64,000 nt of DNA. Origin: Burkholderiales bacterium. Lineage in GTDB: Bacteria > Pseudomonadota > Gammaproteobacteria > Burkholderiales > WYBJ01. This document shows, piece by piece, positions 1-9,968 of the stretch (position 1 is its first letter; each line of letters opens with the position of its first letter). The notes below the pieces were generated by a model, which did not search any database, had not been told where the DNA came from, and was given only the letters and a program-made list of their open reading frames with translations. Where the stretch lies: contig JADLAC010000033.1 of NCBI GenBank assembly GCA_020848435.1, forward strand, positions 1 through 64,000, given 5' to 3'. The translations under genes were made by a program, and so were the position numbers.

Positions 1-576
<576 letters not shown>

Positions 577-652
577 GCACGGCGCGGGGAGCATTCGCGG
601 TCGGGCTCGGCCTTCCAAGGCGACGTTACGGACGCCGCCTTTTGCCTGAGGG

Positions 653-674
653 CGGCGGCGAGCGCTCGCCGCCG
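653..674. terminator. Perfect 22-bp palindrome between trpG and the antisense gene
   Basis: The 11-base arm cggcggcgagc is followed at once by its exact complement, so the hairpin has no unpaired loop bases on paper. It lies between the convergent ends of trpG (576) and the minus-strand gene (677), where a two-way terminator would be expected. There is no T run on either side, so intrinsic termination is only a guess. Confidence 0.35.
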
Positions 675-676
675 GC

Positions 677-1015
677 TCAGACGGTACCCAGCGCTGCCTT
701 GCCGCACACGAGGGCAGCCGCCTGTTCGCGAGTGTAGAACACGCCTTCACGCAGAAATCCGGCGATGATCGTGCCGAGCACCTGGGCGACGCGCCCGCGG
801 CAATCGCGCGCGACCACCAGATCATCGGGCATGCCGTCGAGGAGGTGAAACGGCGCCGGGCGGCCATCGACGAAGGTCGACAGATAGGTCGCGCCGGTGC
901 TGGTATCGATGAAAGCGGGTTGAAAACCCTGCGCGCGATTCTCCGCGCTCACACCCCCGCTGCCGCGATACGACTCGGCTTCCAGCACCAGGTAACGCTT
1001 GGTCAATGGCAGCAT
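677..1015 (-). CDS. Hypothetical protein, 112 aa, antisense within the trp cluster
   Basis: I do not recognise this family. The 112-residue product starts MLPLTKRYLVLEAESYRG, has no signal peptide, no membrane segment and no obvious catalytic motif, and looks like a small soluble alpha/beta protein. Codon use resembles its neighbours, with GC-rich third positions, and the frame is open over its full length, which supports a real gene. It runs opposite to trpG and trpD and so breaks the usual trpGDC run, forcing trpD and trpC to use their own promoter. No function can be assigned. Confidence 0.6.
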   Translation of the reverse strand: MLPLTKRYLVLEAESYRGSGGVSAENRAQGFQPAFIDTSTGATYLSTFVDGRPAPFHLLDGMPDDLVVARDCRGRVAQVLGTIIAGFLREGVFYTREQAAALVCGKAALGTV

Positions 1016-1296
1016 GCTCGAATCTCCTGACCCGAACGGCGCGGCCGGGTCGCGTGCTCACAATAACGCCCGAGCGCCGGAAAAGTCACCAGAGCGTGTG
1101 TAACGACTTGTGACCGATCCGTTGCGTGCAGCCATTGTCTCGTTTCGCCATGGCGGCGCCATCGGCCATTGGTCTCGTCCATTGGGCGTAGGTCCGCTGA
1201 CCCAGCGGCTTAAAAAACATCCGCGGCGTCGTCAGCCCGCCGCGCAAGGCGCGGTATCATTACCGTCCGACTTTCTATCGCACGCCAGTCATCACG

Positions 1297-2316
1297 ATGA
1301 ATCCCCACGATGCGTTGACTCGAATCATCGAGCACCGCGAGATCTTCCACGACGAGATGCTCGCGCTCATGCGCCAGATCATGAACGGGGAGATGTCGCC
1401 CGTTCTCATCGCCGCGATCATCACCGGTTTGCGCGTCAAGAAAGAGACCATCGGTGAGATCGCCGCCGCGGCGCAGGTCATGCGCGAGCTCGCCACGCGC
1501 GTGGACGTAAGCGATACCACGCACCTGGTCGATATCGTCGGCACCGGCGGCGACGCCGCGCACACCTTCAACATCTCCACCGCCGCAAGCTTCGTCGCGG
1601 CGGCCGCCGGCGCGCGCGTCGCCAAGCACGGCGGCCGCTCGGTGTCCTCCAAGTCGGGCAGCGCCGATGTCCTGGAGGCGCTCGGCGCCAACATCAATCT
1701 TTCCCCGGCGCAAGTGGCTCGCTCGATCGAGCAGACCGGCATCGGTTTCATGTTCGCGCCCAACCACCACGCCGCCATGAAATACGCCGCGCCGGTGCGC
1801 AAGGAGCTCGGCGTGCGCACGATCTTCAATATCCTCGGCCCGATCACGAATCCGGCGGGGGCACCGAACCAGCTGCTCGGAGTGTTTCATCCCGACCTGG
1901 TGGGCATCCAGGTGCGCGTGTTACAGCGCCTCGGCAGCCGGCACGTGCTGGTGGTCCACGGGATAAGCGGCCTGGACGAGATCGCGCTCGATGGCGAAAC
2001 GATGGTAGGGGAGTTGAAAGACGGAACGGTGCGCGAGTACACCGTGTGCCCGCGCGACTTCGGCCTCCAGGAGCACGGCGTCGAAGCGCTGAAGGTGGCC
2101 GATGCCGCCGAATCCAAGACTCGCGTCGCGCAGGCGCTCGCGGGCACGCCCGGCCCCATTCTCGACGTCGTGCTGCTCAACGCGGGCGCAGCCTTGTACG
2201 CAGCCGATGTCGTGCCTTCCATCCAAACGGGCGTGGAGCGCGCGCGTGCCGCGGTGATGAGCGGCGCCGCGCGCGCCAAGCTCGACCAGTTCATCACCTT
2301 CACTCGCACGGCCTGA
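1297..2316 (+). CDS. trpD: Anthranilate phosphoribosyltransferase
   Basis: TrpD transfers phosphoribosyl from PRPP to anthranilate, the second step of tryptophan synthesis. The 339 residues match the family length. The PRPP-binding GTGGD is at 82-86 and the [15 protein letters not shown] segment at 110-124; both are family signatures. The ATG at 1297 follows a 281-base gap (1016-1296) in which I see no recognised element beyond a weak TATCAT box near 1254. The stop codon shares one base with the trpC start, so the two are translated together. Confidence 0.97.
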   Translation: MNPHDALTRIIEHREIFHDEMLALMRQIMNGEMSPVLIAAIITGLRVKKETIGEIAAAAQVMRELATRVDVSDTTHLVDIVGTGGDAAHTFNISTAASFVAAAAGARVAKHGGRSVSSKSGSADVLEALGANINLSPAQVARSIEQTGIGFMFAPNHHAAMKYAAPVRKELGVRTIFNILGPITNPAGAPNQLLGVFHPDLVGIQVRVLQRLGSRHVLVVHGISGLDEIALDGETMVGELKDGTVREYTVCPRDFGLQEHGVEALKVADAAESKTRVAQALAGTPGPILDVVLLNAGAALYAADVVPSIQTGVERARAAVMSGAARAKLDQFITFTRTA

Positions 2317-3143
2317 TGCAAGTGCCGCTCGACGCCGACAAGCCGGATGTGCTGAAGCGCATCCTGGAGGTCAAAGCGGCCGAAGTCGCGGCGGCGAGCG
2401 CTCTGGTTCCGCTGAGCGAGCTGCGCCGGCGTGCCGAAGCGGCGGGGCCGGTGCGCGACTTCGTCGCGGCGCTGCGCGCCAAGCTCGTGGCCGGGCACCC
2501 GGCGGTCATTGCCGAGATCAAGCAGGCGAGTCCGAGCAAGGGTTTGTTGCGGGAGGATTTCGCGCCGGCCGACATCGCGGCGGGCTATGCCCGCCATGGC
2601 GCCGCGTGCCTGTCGGTGCTGACCGACCGGCAGTTCTTTAGCGGCAGTCTCGACCACCTCGTGGTCGCACGTGAAGCCGCGGCGCTGCCGGTGTTGCGCA
2701 AGGATTTCATCGTCGATCCTTACCAGGTGTACGAGGCGCGTGCCTTCGGCGCGGACTGCATCCTGCTCATCGTGGCGGCCCTCGACGCCCAGCGCATGCG
2801 TGAGCTGGAGGCGCTGGCGCACTCGCTCGGCATGGCGGTGCTGGTGGAAGCACACGATGCGGCCGAGCTTGCCGCGGCGCTCCAGTTGACGACGCCGCTC
2901 ATCGGCATCAACAACCGGGACTTGCGCAGCTTCGAAACGCGGCTGGAGACGACCTATTCGCTGTTGGAGCGGGTGCCGGCCGAGCGGCTGGTGGTGACGG
3001 AAAGCGGCATACTGCGCCCGAATGACGTGCAAGCGATGCGCCAGCGCGGCGTGCACTGTTTCCTGGTGGGAGAAGCCTTCATGCGCGCACCGCATCCGGG
3101 CCGCGAGCTTGCGCGGCTGTTTTCCTGGGACGCGCCGCCATGA
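2316..3143 (+). CDS. trpC: Indole-3-glycerol phosphate synthase
   Basis: TrpC closes the indole ring to form indole-3-glycerol phosphate. It is a TIM barrel of 275 residues, the usual stand-alone length, not fused to TrpF. Visible motifs are [11 protein letters not shown] at 66-76, LRKDF at 127-131, INNRDL at 198-203 and VTESGI near 228. The chosen ATG overlaps the trpD TGA by one base and gives the standard N-terminus; the upstream open frame lies inside trpD and is not used. Its own stop overlaps the coq7 start (ATGA). Confidence 0.97.
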   Translation: MQVPLDADKPDVLKRILEVKAAEVAAASALVPLSELRRRAEAAGPVRDFVAALRAKLVAGHPAVIAEIKQASPSKGLLREDFAPADIAAGYARHGAACLSVLTDRQFFSGSLDHLVVAREAAALPVLRKDFIVDPYQVYEARAFGADCILLIVAALDAQRMRELEALAHSLGMAVLVEAHDAAELAAALQLTTPLIGINNRDLRSFETRLETTYSLLERVPAERLVVTESGILRPNDVQAMRQRGVHCFLVGEAFMRAPHPGRELARLFSWDAPP

Positions 3144-3763
3144 TCCCGGATCGCTTGATTCTCAGCTTCGACCGCGCCCTGCGTACCGTCTTCGGGCCCG
3201 CGCGTTCGGCGCGGCCGATGCCGGGCGAGAACGTGCCCGAAGCCGATCTGGATCCCGCCGCGAAGGCCAAAGTCGCGGCGCTGATGCGAGTGAACCACGT
3301 CGGCGAAGTGTGCGCGCAAGCGCTCTACCAGGGACAAGCGCTGACCGCGCGCAACCCGCGAGCGAAAGCAGCGCTGGCGCAGGCGGCAGGCGAGGAAGTC
3401 GATCACCTGGCCTGGACCGAGCGCCGCATCGCCGAGCTGGGCGGACGGCGCAGCCTGCTCAATCCCTTATGGTACGCGGGCTCGTATGCGATCGGGATGG
3501 TGGCCGGATTGGCGGGCGATCGCTGGAACCTCGGCTTCCTCGCCGAAACCGAGCGCCAGGTGGTCGCCCACCTGGATCGCCACCTGGGCGAGCTGTCCCA
3601 CCACGACGCCAAGAGTCGAGCCCTCATCATCGCCATGAAGCGCGACGAGGCCAAGCACGCAACCAGTGCATTGCACCTCGGCGCAAGCGAGTTGCCGCTC
3701 GGATGCCGGCTGTTGATGCGAGCCGCCTCGCGGGTGATGACGACCACCGCCTACTGGGTATAG
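3140..3763 (+). CDS. coq7: Ubiquinone biosynthesis diiron hydroxylase Coq7
   Basis: Coq7 adds the hydroxyl group to 2-polyprenyl-3-methyl-6-methoxy-1,4-benzoquinol, the penultimate step of ubiquinone synthesis, at the membrane surface. The diiron ligands of the ferritin-like fold are present: Glu56, Glu86 with His89, Glu138, and Glu170 with His173. Length is 207 residues, as usual for betaproteobacteria. The ATGA overlap with trpC suggests cotranscription. A quinone hydroxylase of this type fits an aerobic respirer with the cox operon found later in the window. Confidence 0.95.
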   Translation: MIPDRLILSFDRALRTVFGPARSARPMPGENVPEADLDPAAKAKVAALMRVNHVGEVCAQALYQGQALTARNPRAKAALAQAAGEEVDHLAWTERRIAELGGRRSLLNPLWYAGSYAIGMVAGLAGDRWNLGFLAETERQVVAHLDRHLGELSHHDAKSRALIIAMKRDEAKHATSALHLGASELPLGCRLLMRAASRVMTTTAYWV

Positions 3764-3776
3764 CGGCGCGGCCGGA

Positions 3777-4193
3777 TCAGCCTTCCACGATCTCGAAGTC
3801 GTGGCTGATGGTCGCCGTCTTGGCGAGCATGATCGAGGCCGAGCAATATTTTTCCGCGGACAGGTGTACGGCGCGCTCGACGTGCTCTTTCTTCACGCCC
3901 GTGCCGGTGACGACGAAGTGCAGGTGGATGCGCGTAAAGACCTTCGGATCCTCGGCTGCGCGCTCGGCGTCGATGTGCAGCTCGCACTGCTTCACCGGCT
4001 GGCGCGCCTTGCGCAGGATGGTCACGACATCGTAGGCGCTACAGCCGCCCGTGCCGGCGAGCACCGTTTCCATGGGACGTGGACCGAGGTTGCGCCCGCC
4101 GCCCTCGGGCGCCCCATCCATCACGATGGCGTGGCCGCTTTCGGTTTCCGCCATGAAGCAGACGTTTTCCACCCACTTTACGCGGACCTTCAT
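3777..4193 (-). CDS. OsmC/Ohr family peroxiredoxin-like protein
   Basis: OsmC-family proteins reduce organic peroxides through two cysteines. Here Cys51 (GGCSAYDV) and Cys117 (EKYCSAS) occupy the two conserved positions, in a 138-residue protein. The ATG at 4193 is preferred because an AAGGAG ribosome site lies just upstream; a GTG at 4208 would add five residues but overlaps that site. It belongs to the YhfA-like branch judging by the MDGAPEGGG and RPMETVLAGTGGC segments. It is convergent with coq7 and follows the YdcF-like gene on the same strand by about 20 bases. Confidence 0.9.
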   Translation of the reverse strand: MKVRVKWVENVCFMAETESGHAIVMDGAPEGGGRNLGPRPMETVLAGTGGCSAYDVVTILRKARQPVKQCELHIDAERAAEDPKVFTRIHLHFVVTGTGVKKEHVERAVHLSAEKYCSASIMLAKTATISHDFEIVEG

Positions 4194-4214
4194 CGGCTTC
4201 TCCTTCACTTGCGT

Positions 4215-4958
4215 TCACAGCCGAACGCGCAGCATGTACGCCACGTAGCCCAGGATCTCGTGAAAGAAATAATAGCTGTTCAAGAGTGCGGAGGGGCGCG
4301 GCAAAAAGTCCTCCGGCGCGAGATCGGCGAGGTCGAAGCGCGCGTAGCCGGTCGGTGCCGGCAGCACCTTGAAGCCCGCATGCTCGAACGCGAGCCGGGC
4401 TCGCGGCAGGTGCCAGGCGTGGGTGACGAGATAGATCGTATCGATGCCTTGGGGGGCGAGAATCCGCTGGCTCTCCAAGGCGTTGGTGAAGGTGTCGACC
4501 GAACGGTCTTCGATCCAACGTACCGGCACGTTCATTTCGCCGGCCACTACGGCGCGCATCTGCAGGGCTTCGGGCGTCATGTACCTCGGACTGCCGCCCG
4601 AAAGCAACAGCGGCTTTCCGGTCAGTCGCTGCAAATGGGCCGCATAGCGCGCCCGCACCAGCGTCAAATGACTCACCGTGTCCGCGCCATATTCCGGGGC
4701 CGGGCCGAAGCTGCCGCCGCCGAGCGCGACAATCGCCTGGGCGTCGCCGCGCGCACGCGGATCGACGTAAGCCGGTTGCAGCGCGCTCAAGGCGAGGCTG
4801 CCGAAGAACGGCGTCGACACCATATAGAGAGCGCCGAAAGCCGCCCACGCCAGCACCTTGCCCAGCCGCGGCGCGCGCCGGCGCAGCGCAAGGCCCGCCA
4901 ATCCGAGTAACACGAGAACCGTGGGCGGCAAGAGCAGCGCTTTGAGCAGGGCCATCAT
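4215..4958 (-). CDS. YdcF/ElyC family (DUF218) membrane protein
   Basis: DUF218 proteins such as SanA, YdcF and ElyC sit in the inner membrane and are linked to envelope integrity; the reaction is not settled. Two N-terminal hydrophobic segments (about residues 1-20 and 30-55) precede the domain, which has the AIVALGGG strand, the LLLSGGSPRY motif and the THAWHLPRA motif. I start at the ATG at 4958 (MMALLKALLL), since the sequence before it is Pro/Ala-rich and would disrupt the first membrane segment. A second ATG follows immediately at 4955. Confidence 0.85.
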   Translation of the reverse strand: MMALLKALLLPPTVLVLLGLAGLALRRRAPRLGKVLAWAAFGALYMVSTPFFGSLALSALQPAYVDPRARGDAQAIVALGGGSFGPAPEYGADTVSHLTLVRARYAAHLQRLTGKPLLLSGGSPRYMTPEALQMRAVVAGEMNVPVRWIEDRSVDTFTNALESQRILAPQGIDTIYLVTHAWHLPRARLAFEHAGFKVLPAPTGYARFDLADLAPEDFLPRPSALLNSYYFFHEILGYVAYMLRVRL

Positions 4959-5032
4959 CGACCCGGGCGGGGCGCGCGGCGGGTCCGGCATTGAAGCGGG
5001 CCGAACGCCAGGCGATGCTGCGGCGCATGGGT

Positions 5033-5062
5033 TTGACACGTCCGGAGGCGAGCCCCTAAAAT
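5033..5062 (+). promoter_or_regulatory. Sigma-70 promoter of rplM-rpsI
   Basis: A perfect -35 box TTGACA (5033-5038) is followed after 18 bases by TAAAAT (5057-5062), five of six matches to the -10 consensus. It lies 34 bases before the rplM ATG. Strong vegetative promoters are expected for ribosomal-protein operons. This is the clearest consensus promoter I found in the window. Confidence 0.75.
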
Positions 5063-5096
5063 CCCGCCTCTTTGCACACCGGTTGGAAGTCGCGAC

Positions 5097-5525
5097 ATGC
5101 GCACGTTTTCAGCAAAGCCCGAAGAGGTTCAGCACGGCTGGTACGTCGTGGATGCCTCGGGCAAAGTGCTCGGCCGGCTGGCAGCGGAAATCGCCCGCCG
5201 CCTGCGTGGCAAACACAAGGCCATTTATACCCCGCATGTGGACACGGGCGATTATATCGTCGTGGTGAATGCCGAAAAGCTGCGGGTGACCGGCGCCAAG
5301 GAACAGGACAAGAAGTACTACCGCTATACCGGCTACCCCGGCGGCATTCGCGAAACGAGCTTCGGCAAGCTGCAAGCGCGTTTCCCCACCCGTGCCCTCG
5401 AGTTGGCCGTGAAGGGCATGCTGCCCAAGGGGCCGCTGGGTTACGCGATGCGGCGCAAGCTCAAGGTGTACAGCGGAGACGCCCACCCGCACGCCGCGCA
5501 ACAGCCGAAGACCCTGGAGATCTGA
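5097..5525 (+). CDS. rplM: 50S ribosomal protein L13
   Basis: L13 is an early-assembling protein of the large ribosomal subunit. The 142-residue length is exactly that of proteobacterial L13, and the family stretches [38 protein letters not shown] and MLPKGPLG are all present. It is the first gene of the standard rplM-rpsI pair, preceded by a strong promoter, and only five bases separate it from rpsI. Confidence 0.98.
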   Translation: MRTFSAKPEEVQHGWYVVDASGKVLGRLAAEIARRLRGKHKAIYTPHVDTGDYIVVVNAEKLRVTGAKEQDKKYYRYTGYPGGIRETSFGKLQARFPTRALELAVKGMLPKGPLGYAMRRKLKVYSGDAHPHAAQQPKTLEI

Positions 5526-5530
5526 TCGTT

Positions 5531-5929
5531 ATGGCAACCCGCGCCCCACAACACTACGGCACGGGACGGCGCAAGACTGCCGTCGCGCGCGTGTTCCTCA
5601 AGCCCGGCAAGGGCTCGATCGTGGTCAACGACAAGCCGGTCGACGAGTTCTTCTCGCGCGAGACGGGACGCATGGTGGTTCGCCAGCCGCTGGCACTGAC
5701 CAACCATCTCAATACCTTCGACATCCAGGTCAACGTCCACGGCGGCGGCGAGTCCGGCCAGGCCGGTGCCGTGCGCCATGGCATCAGCCGCGCCCTGGTC
5801 GACTACGACGAGGCGCTGAAGCCGGCGCTGCGCAAGGCGGGACTGGTGACCCGCGACGCGCGCGAAGTGGAGCGCAAGAAGGTCGGCCTGCATAAGGCGC
5901 GCAGGCGCAAGCAGTTCTCCAAGCGCTAA
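5531..5929 (+). CDS. rpsI: 30S ribosomal protein S9
   Basis: S9 sits in the head of the small subunit, and its C-terminal tail reaches the P-site tRNA. The protein has 132 residues with the N-terminal [13 protein letters not shown] and the C-terminal basic tail ending in KQFSKR that defines the family. The ATG at 5531 gives the standard N-terminus; the longer upstream open frame overlaps rplM and is rejected. A strong hairpin follows the stop. Confidence 0.98.
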   Translation: MATRAPQHYGTGRRKTAVARVFLKPGKGSIVVNDKPVDEFFSRETGRMVVRQPLALTNHLNTFDIQVNVHGGGESGQAGAVRHGISRALVDYDEALKPALRKAGLVTRDAREVERKKVGLHKARRRKQFSKR

Positions 5930-5946
5930 GGTCGAGGATTCCTACA

Positions 5947-5974
5947 GGCAAAGCCGCCCTCGGGCGGCTTTGCC
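5947..5974 (+). terminator. Hairpin terminator after rpsI
   Basis: A perfect 12-bp stem (ggcaaagccgcc and its complement) closes a CTCG tetraloop, 17 bases after the rpsI stop. The stem is strong but there is no long T run after it, so it may stop transcription inefficiently, pause it, or protect the 3' end. Confidence 0.65.
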
Positions 5975-6059
5975 GTCATGGCCGGTCGCGCCGGGATCCG
6001 CCGCGACCCCCGGCGAGTTACCATTCGAATCCCGGGCCTCAGGCATGGGAGATGACGCG

Positions 6060-7088
6060 ATGGTCAAAGTCGGTATCGTCGGCGCAACCGGATACACGGG
6101 TGTCGAGTTGCTGCGGCTGCTCGCGCGCCATCCGCAAGCGGATCTACGCGCCATCACCTCTCGGGCCGAGGCCGGTGTGCCGGTCGCCGCGCTGTTCCCG
6201 AACCTGCGCGGCGCGATCGACTTGGCCTTTTCGGATCCGAAGGATACCCGGCTCACCGGATGCGACGTGGTGTTCTTCGCCACGCCCAACGGCGTGTGCA
6301 TGCAGCAGGCGCGCGAGCTGCTCGATGCCGGTGTGCGCGTGATCGACCTGGCGGCGGATTTCCGCATCCGCGACGTCCCGACCTGGGAATCCTGGTACAA
6401 GATGAAGCACGCCTGCCCGGAGCTCGTTGCCGACGCGGTCTATGGGCTGCCGGAGCTGTACCGGCAGAAGATCCGCCACGCCCGGCTGGTCGCCAATCCG
6501 GGGTGTTATCCGACTGCGGTCCAGCTCGGCTTCCTGCCCCTGGTCGAAGCCGGACGAGTCGATCTGGCGAGTCTCATCGCCGATGCAAAATCGGGCGTGA
6601 GCGGCGCCGGCCGCAAGGCCGAGGTGCACACGCTCTTCTCCGAGGCCGGCGACAACTTCAAGGCCTACGCTGTGCCGGGTCATAGGCATCTGCCGGAAAT
6701 CGCGCAGGGCCTCTCAGCCATGGCTGGGCGCGATGTCGCGCCGGTCTTCGTGCCACATCTCACGCCCATGATCCGCGGCATCCATGCGACGCTCTATGCC
6801 CGACTGAACGGGTCCGTCGACCTCCAGGGCTTGTACGAGCAGCGCTACGCTGCCGAGCCCTTCGTCGATGTCATGCCCTCGGGTTCCCATCCCGAAACGC
6901 GCAGCGTGCGCGCCGCCAATACCTGTCGTATCGCCGTGCACCGGCCACAGGATCGCGATACTGTCGTGGTCCTGTCGGTCATCGACAACCTGGTGAAGGG
7001 CGCCGCCGGCCAGGCGGTTCAGAACATGAACATCATGTTCGACCTGCCCGAAGCCATCGCGTTGGATGCGTTGGCCGTATTGCCGTGA
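6060..7088 (+). CDS. argC: N-acetyl-gamma-glutamyl-phosphate reductase
   Basis: ArgC reduces N-acetylglutamyl phosphate with NADPH in arginine synthesis. The Rossmann motif [10 protein letters not shown] is at 5-14 and the catalytic cysteine is Cys149 in NPGCYPTA. Length is 342 residues, as expected. The ATG at 6060 is chosen because GGGAGA lies about nine bases upstream and the product begins [14 protein letters not shown]. The stop overlaps the next start by four bases. Position after rpsI is common in betaproteobacteria. Confidence 0.97.
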   Translation: MVKVGIVGATGYTGVELLRLLARHPQADLRAITSRAEAGVPVAALFPNLRGAIDLAFSDPKDTRLTGCDVVFFATPNGVCMQQARELLDAGVRVIDLAADFRIRDVPTWESWYKMKHACPELVADAVYGLPELYRQKIRHARLVANPGCYPTAVQLGFLPLVEAGRVDLASLIADAKSGVSGAGRKAEVHTLFSEAGDNFKAYAVPGHRHLPEIAQGLSAMAGRDVAPVFVPHLTPMIRGIHATLYARLNGSVDLQGLYEQRYAAEPFVDVMPSGSHPETRSVRAANTCRIAVHRPQDRDTVVVLSVIDNLVKGAAGQAVQNMNIMFDLPEAIALDALAVLP

Positions 7089-7828
7089 CGGCGAAGCTCT
7101 TCCGGCGCTATTTCGGCCTGCACGCGCGGCGGGTTGCGGTACGCCCGCAAATGCCGTGGCACTTGCGGGCGATCGCCGTAGTCTTTCTTGCGGCTGCGCT
7201 CGGCGGCTTGGCGTGGATCGGCTACGATGCCCTGCTCGCGCCCGTAGCCTCGGCGGGTGAGCCGGCTGATGGCCGCATGGTCGGTCTCAAAGACGACAAC
7301 GCCCGTCTGGAAGCCGAGGTCCACGGCCTGAAAAGCGAGTTCTCGGTCTTGGAGCGACAGCTGCAGATCGAGCGCGCGACCAACGCCGACCTGGCCCGGC
7401 AGGTGAAGTCGCTCAGCGAGGAGAATGCCCGCTTGCGCGAGGACATCGCCCTGGTGCAAGCGATTTCGGCGACCGACGCAACGGCGGAAGGCGTCAAGGT
7501 GAGCAGCGTGCGGGTCGAGCCGAACGCGCTGGCCGGGGAGTACAACTACCGCATCGTGCTGCTGCAGACCGGTGCGCGGACCAAGCCGTTCCAGGGTAGC
7601 TATGAGCTGGTGGTTAACCTGGTCCAGGACGGCAAGCGCACGGGCATGACCGTGCCGGCGCCGGCCGAGCGCGACGAGCGCGCCTACCAGCTCGATTTCC
7701 GGGTGCACCAAAGAATCGATGGCACGTTCCGCGTGGAACCTGGCGCGGTCGTGCGCAGCATCCAAGTGCGGGTATTCGAAGGCGGTCGATCGCAGCCTAA
7801 GGCCATGCAGACTGTTACACTGTCGTGA
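7085..7828 (+). CDS. Membrane-anchored coiled-coil protein (DUF6776-like)
   Basis: The 247-residue protein has one membrane segment (about residues 28-48), a coiled coil from about 63 to 128 rich in Leu/Glu/Arg heptads, and a C-terminal beta-rich domain (about 140-247). This matches a betaproteobacterial family found between argC and a bactofilin gene, which I recall as DUF6776. The function is unknown; anchoring plus coiled coil suggests a scaffold role with the neighbouring bactofilin. It starts with GTG in a GTGA overlap with argC. Confidence 0.8.
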   Translation: MTAKLFRRYFGLHARRVAVRPQMPWHLRAIAVVFLAAALGGLAWIGYDALLAPVASAGEPADGRMVGLKDDNARLEAEVHGLKSEFSVLERQLQIERATNADLARQVKSLSEENARLREDIALVQAISATDATAEGVKVSSVRVEPNALAGEYNYRIVLLQTGARTKPFQGSYELVVNLVQDGKRTGMTVPAPAERDERAYQLDFRVHQRIDGTFRVEPGAVVRSIQVRVFEGGRSQPKAMQTVTLS

Positions 7829-7865
7829 GGCGAATGACGCACGCGCGCGACGCTGGGAGGGGAGT

Positions 7866-8273
7866 GTGTTTGGGCGCAACAGACGAGCCAAACCGAATGG
7901 GCGCATCGATACGCTGATCGGCGCCGGTTGCAGGGTCCAGGGCGACGTCCGTTTCAGCGGCGGGCTGCGTATCGACGGTGCCGTCAGCGGCGACGTGGTG
8001 AGCGAGGACGCCGGGACGCTGGTGCTTTCCGAGCAAGCGAGCGTTCACGGCGAGATCCGGGTTGCGCATGCCGTCATCAATGGCAAGGTCAGCGGCCCGA
8101 TCCAAGCGAGCGAGTCGCTGGAATTACAGGCCAAGGCACGGGTATCGGGCGATGTCGCCTACCGCAGCCTGGAGATTCAGGCGGGAGCGGTCGTGCAGGG
8201 GCGGCTGGTGTACCTGGCCGATGCGCGCAGCAGCGAAAAAGTGGTACCGCTCGTGGCCGGCGGCCTCGATTGA
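7866..8273 (+). CDS. Bactofilin family cytoskeletal protein
   Basis: Bactofilins polymerise into filaments without nucleotides and act in cell shape or in localising cell-wall enzymes. The product (135 residues) has the short polar N-terminus VFGRNRRAKPNG followed by right-handed beta-helix repeats such as IGAGCRVQGDVRFSGGLRIDG and VSGDV. I start at the GTG at 7866 because GGGAGG lies five bases upstream and bactofilins normally begin with Met-Phe; the longer open frame upstream overlaps the previous gene. A murein-related gene, anmK, lies nearby. Confidence 0.88.
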   Translation: MFGRNRRAKPNGRIDTLIGAGCRVQGDVRFSGGLRIDGAVSGDVVSEDAGTLVLSEQASVHGEIRVAHAVINGKVSGPIQASESLELQAKARVSGDVAYRSLEIQAGAVVQGRLVYLADARSSEKVVPLVAGGLD

Positions 8274-8330
8274 CGCTGCGAACGGCCACGGACAATAATT
8301 GTCTGATTGTTCTTTCCAGCAGGAACGTCC

Positions 8331-8684
8331 ATGAACGCAGTCAACGAAATCCCGGCCGACGCGATGATCCTCACCGATGCCGCGGTGGGCAAGGTCAAGT
8401 CGCTGATCGAAGAAGAGGGAAATCCGGATCTGAAGCTGCGAATCTTCGTCAGCGGCGGCGGCTGCTCGGGCTTCCAGTACGGGTTCACCTTCGACGAATC
8501 GGTGGCCGATGACGATACGGCCCTGGTGAAGGACGGCGTCACCTTCCTCGTGGATGCCATGAGCTTCCAATATCTGATGGGCGCCGAGATCGACTACACC
8601 GAGGGCATCGAGGGCGCGCAGTTCGTGATCAAGAACCCGAATGCGACCACCACCTGCGGCTGCGGATCGTCCTTCTCCGCCTGA
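8331..8684 (+). CDS. erpA: Iron-sulfur cluster insertion protein ErpA
   Basis: ErpA is an A-type carrier that hands iron-sulfur clusters to client enzymes. The three cluster-binding cysteines are visible: Cys45 (SGGGCSGF), and Cys109 and Cys111 in the C-terminal CGCGSSF. Length is 117 residues. The ATG at 8331 is preferred over one 24 bases upstream because it follows AGGA and gives the usual N-terminus. It is convergent with anmK across a shared hairpin. Confidence 0.96.
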   Translation: MNAVNEIPADAMILTDAAVGKVKSLIEEEGNPDLKLRIFVSGGGCSGFQYGFTFDESVADDDTALVKDGVTFLVDAMSFQYLMGAEIDYTEGIEGAQFVIKNPNATTTCGCGSSFSA

Positions 8685-8700
8685 GAACGTTACAAGCAGC

Positions 8701-8730
8701 GACGAGAAAGGGGGCTTCGGCCCCCTCGTC
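8701..8730. terminator. Two-way terminator between erpA and anmK
   Basis: GGGGGC and GCCCCC form a stem around a TTCG tetraloop (8710-8725), extended by the outer pair GACGA/TCGTC. It lies between convergent genes and overlaps the last bases of anmK. UUCG loops closed by C-G are very stable. The position suits termination on both strands. Confidence 0.7.
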
Positions 8731-9820
8731 ATTTCGGGTAGACGCAGCCCAGGACGCGGGGCGTCGCGGCGCCGGTGACCGAAGGCACGTTGCCGGGACG
8801 CCCGGCCAGCGTTTCGCGCGCGAGCCAAGCGAACGCGAGCGCCTCGACCCAGTCGGGGGGGATGCCGAGCGCTGCCGTGCTCATGACCCGCATAGCGGGC
8901 AGCAGGCGTTGAATCCGTGCGAACAAATCCGTGTTCGCGACCCCGCCGCCGCACAAGTACACCTCATCGAGGTCGGGGCAGTCGCCTCGCAGCGCCGCTG
9001 CGACGCACTCCGCGGTCAGCTCGGCAAGAGTGGCCTGAACGTCGGCGGCGTCGTACTCCGGGCGTATGTGAGGACGCGCCCAGTCGAGGTTGAAGACATC
9101 CCGCCCGGTACTCTTCGGGGGCGCGCGACGGAAATAGGGATCGGCCAAGAGGGCGTTCAGCAGCGCCGATCGCACGCGGCCTTGCGCGGCCCAGGTTCCC
9201 CCGGCGTCGAAGTGCAGTCCGCGCACCTGGAATACCCATTCGTCGAGCAGCGCATTGCCCGGCCCGCAGTCGAAGCCGAGGATGTCGCCCTGGGCGGGCA
9301 AGTAGGTCACATTGGCGATACCGCCGAGGTTCACGACCGCGCGGGCGTGCTGCGCGTGCCGAAAAATGGCGGCATGAAACGCCGGAACCAGCGGTGCGCC
9401 CTCGCCCCCGGCCGCGATATCGCGGCTGCGAAAGTCGCACACCACGCGAATGCCGCTCAGCTCCGCGAGCAGGGAGCCGTTGACCAATTGAACGGTGAAG
9501 CCGCGTGCCGGGTCGTGGCGTACTGTTTGTCCATGGCAACCGATGGCACTGACGGCGCTCGGCTCGATGCCGGCCTGGTCGAGCAGTGCGCGCACCGCCC
9601 CGGCGTAGCGACGGGCCAGTGCCAAGGCAGCCTCGCTCGAGCGGTTGATCTCGTCGTAGCCCGGTTGCGACAATGCCCGCAACTGCTGCCGCAACGCGCC
9701 CGGAAAAGCGGCGAACTGCGTTGCGAGCAGCGGGCTTGCGGTATCGAATCGGGCCAGTACCGCGTCGATACCGTCCAGGCTGGTCCCCGACATCAAGCCC
9801 ACGTAGAGCTCAGGCGCCAT
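8729..9820 (-). CDS. anmK: Anhydro-N-acetylmuramic acid kinase
   Basis: AnmK phosphorylates and opens 1,6-anhydro-MurNAc during peptidoglycan recycling, giving MurNAc-6-phosphate. The 363-residue protein has the ASKHA-fold signatures GLMSGTSLDGID near the N-terminus, AIGCHGQTVRH around residue 95, NLGGIANVT near 164, and FDCGPGNALLD near 180. It sits between erpA and the M23 peptidase, the usual betaproteobacterial order, and probably shares a transcript with the peptidase gene upstream of it. Confidence 0.95.
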   Translation of the reverse strand: MAPELYVGLMSGTSLDGIDAVLARFDTASPLLATQFAAFPGALRQQLRALSQPGYDEINRSSEAALALARRYAGAVRALLDQAGIEPSAVSAIGCHGQTVRHDPARGFTVQLVNGSLLAELSGIRVVCDFRSRDIAAGGEGAPLVPAFHAAIFRHAQHARAVVNLGGIANVTYLPAQGDILGFDCGPGNALLDEWVFQVRGLHFDAGGTWAAQGRVRSALLNALLADPYFRRAPPKSTGRDVFNLDWARPHIRPEYDAADVQATLAELTAECVAAALRGDCPDLDEVYLCGGGVANTDLFARIQRLLPAMRVMSTAALGIPPDWVEALAFAWLARETLAGRPGNVPSVTGAATPRVLGCVYPK

Positions 9821-9968
9821 GGCGATGGTGGCAATTACTGCCGGTACGCAGTGACGGCTTCCTCACGGGCCGCAGCGATCGGAGCGGAAGCGGCAGAGAT
9901 CGAGCGCGGCCGTGCCCCGGCCGCGCCGGCGATGACACTCGGCGGCGGGTACCGACGGCGGCGCGCGA

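Noticed and set aside
653-674. Palindrome as a strong intrinsic terminator
   Set aside because: There is no T run on either strand and the stem has no loop; it was kept only as a low-confidence element.
2046-2315. An N-terminal extension of trpC
   Set aside because: It lies fully inside trpD in another frame; the ATG at 2316 gives the normal trpC length.
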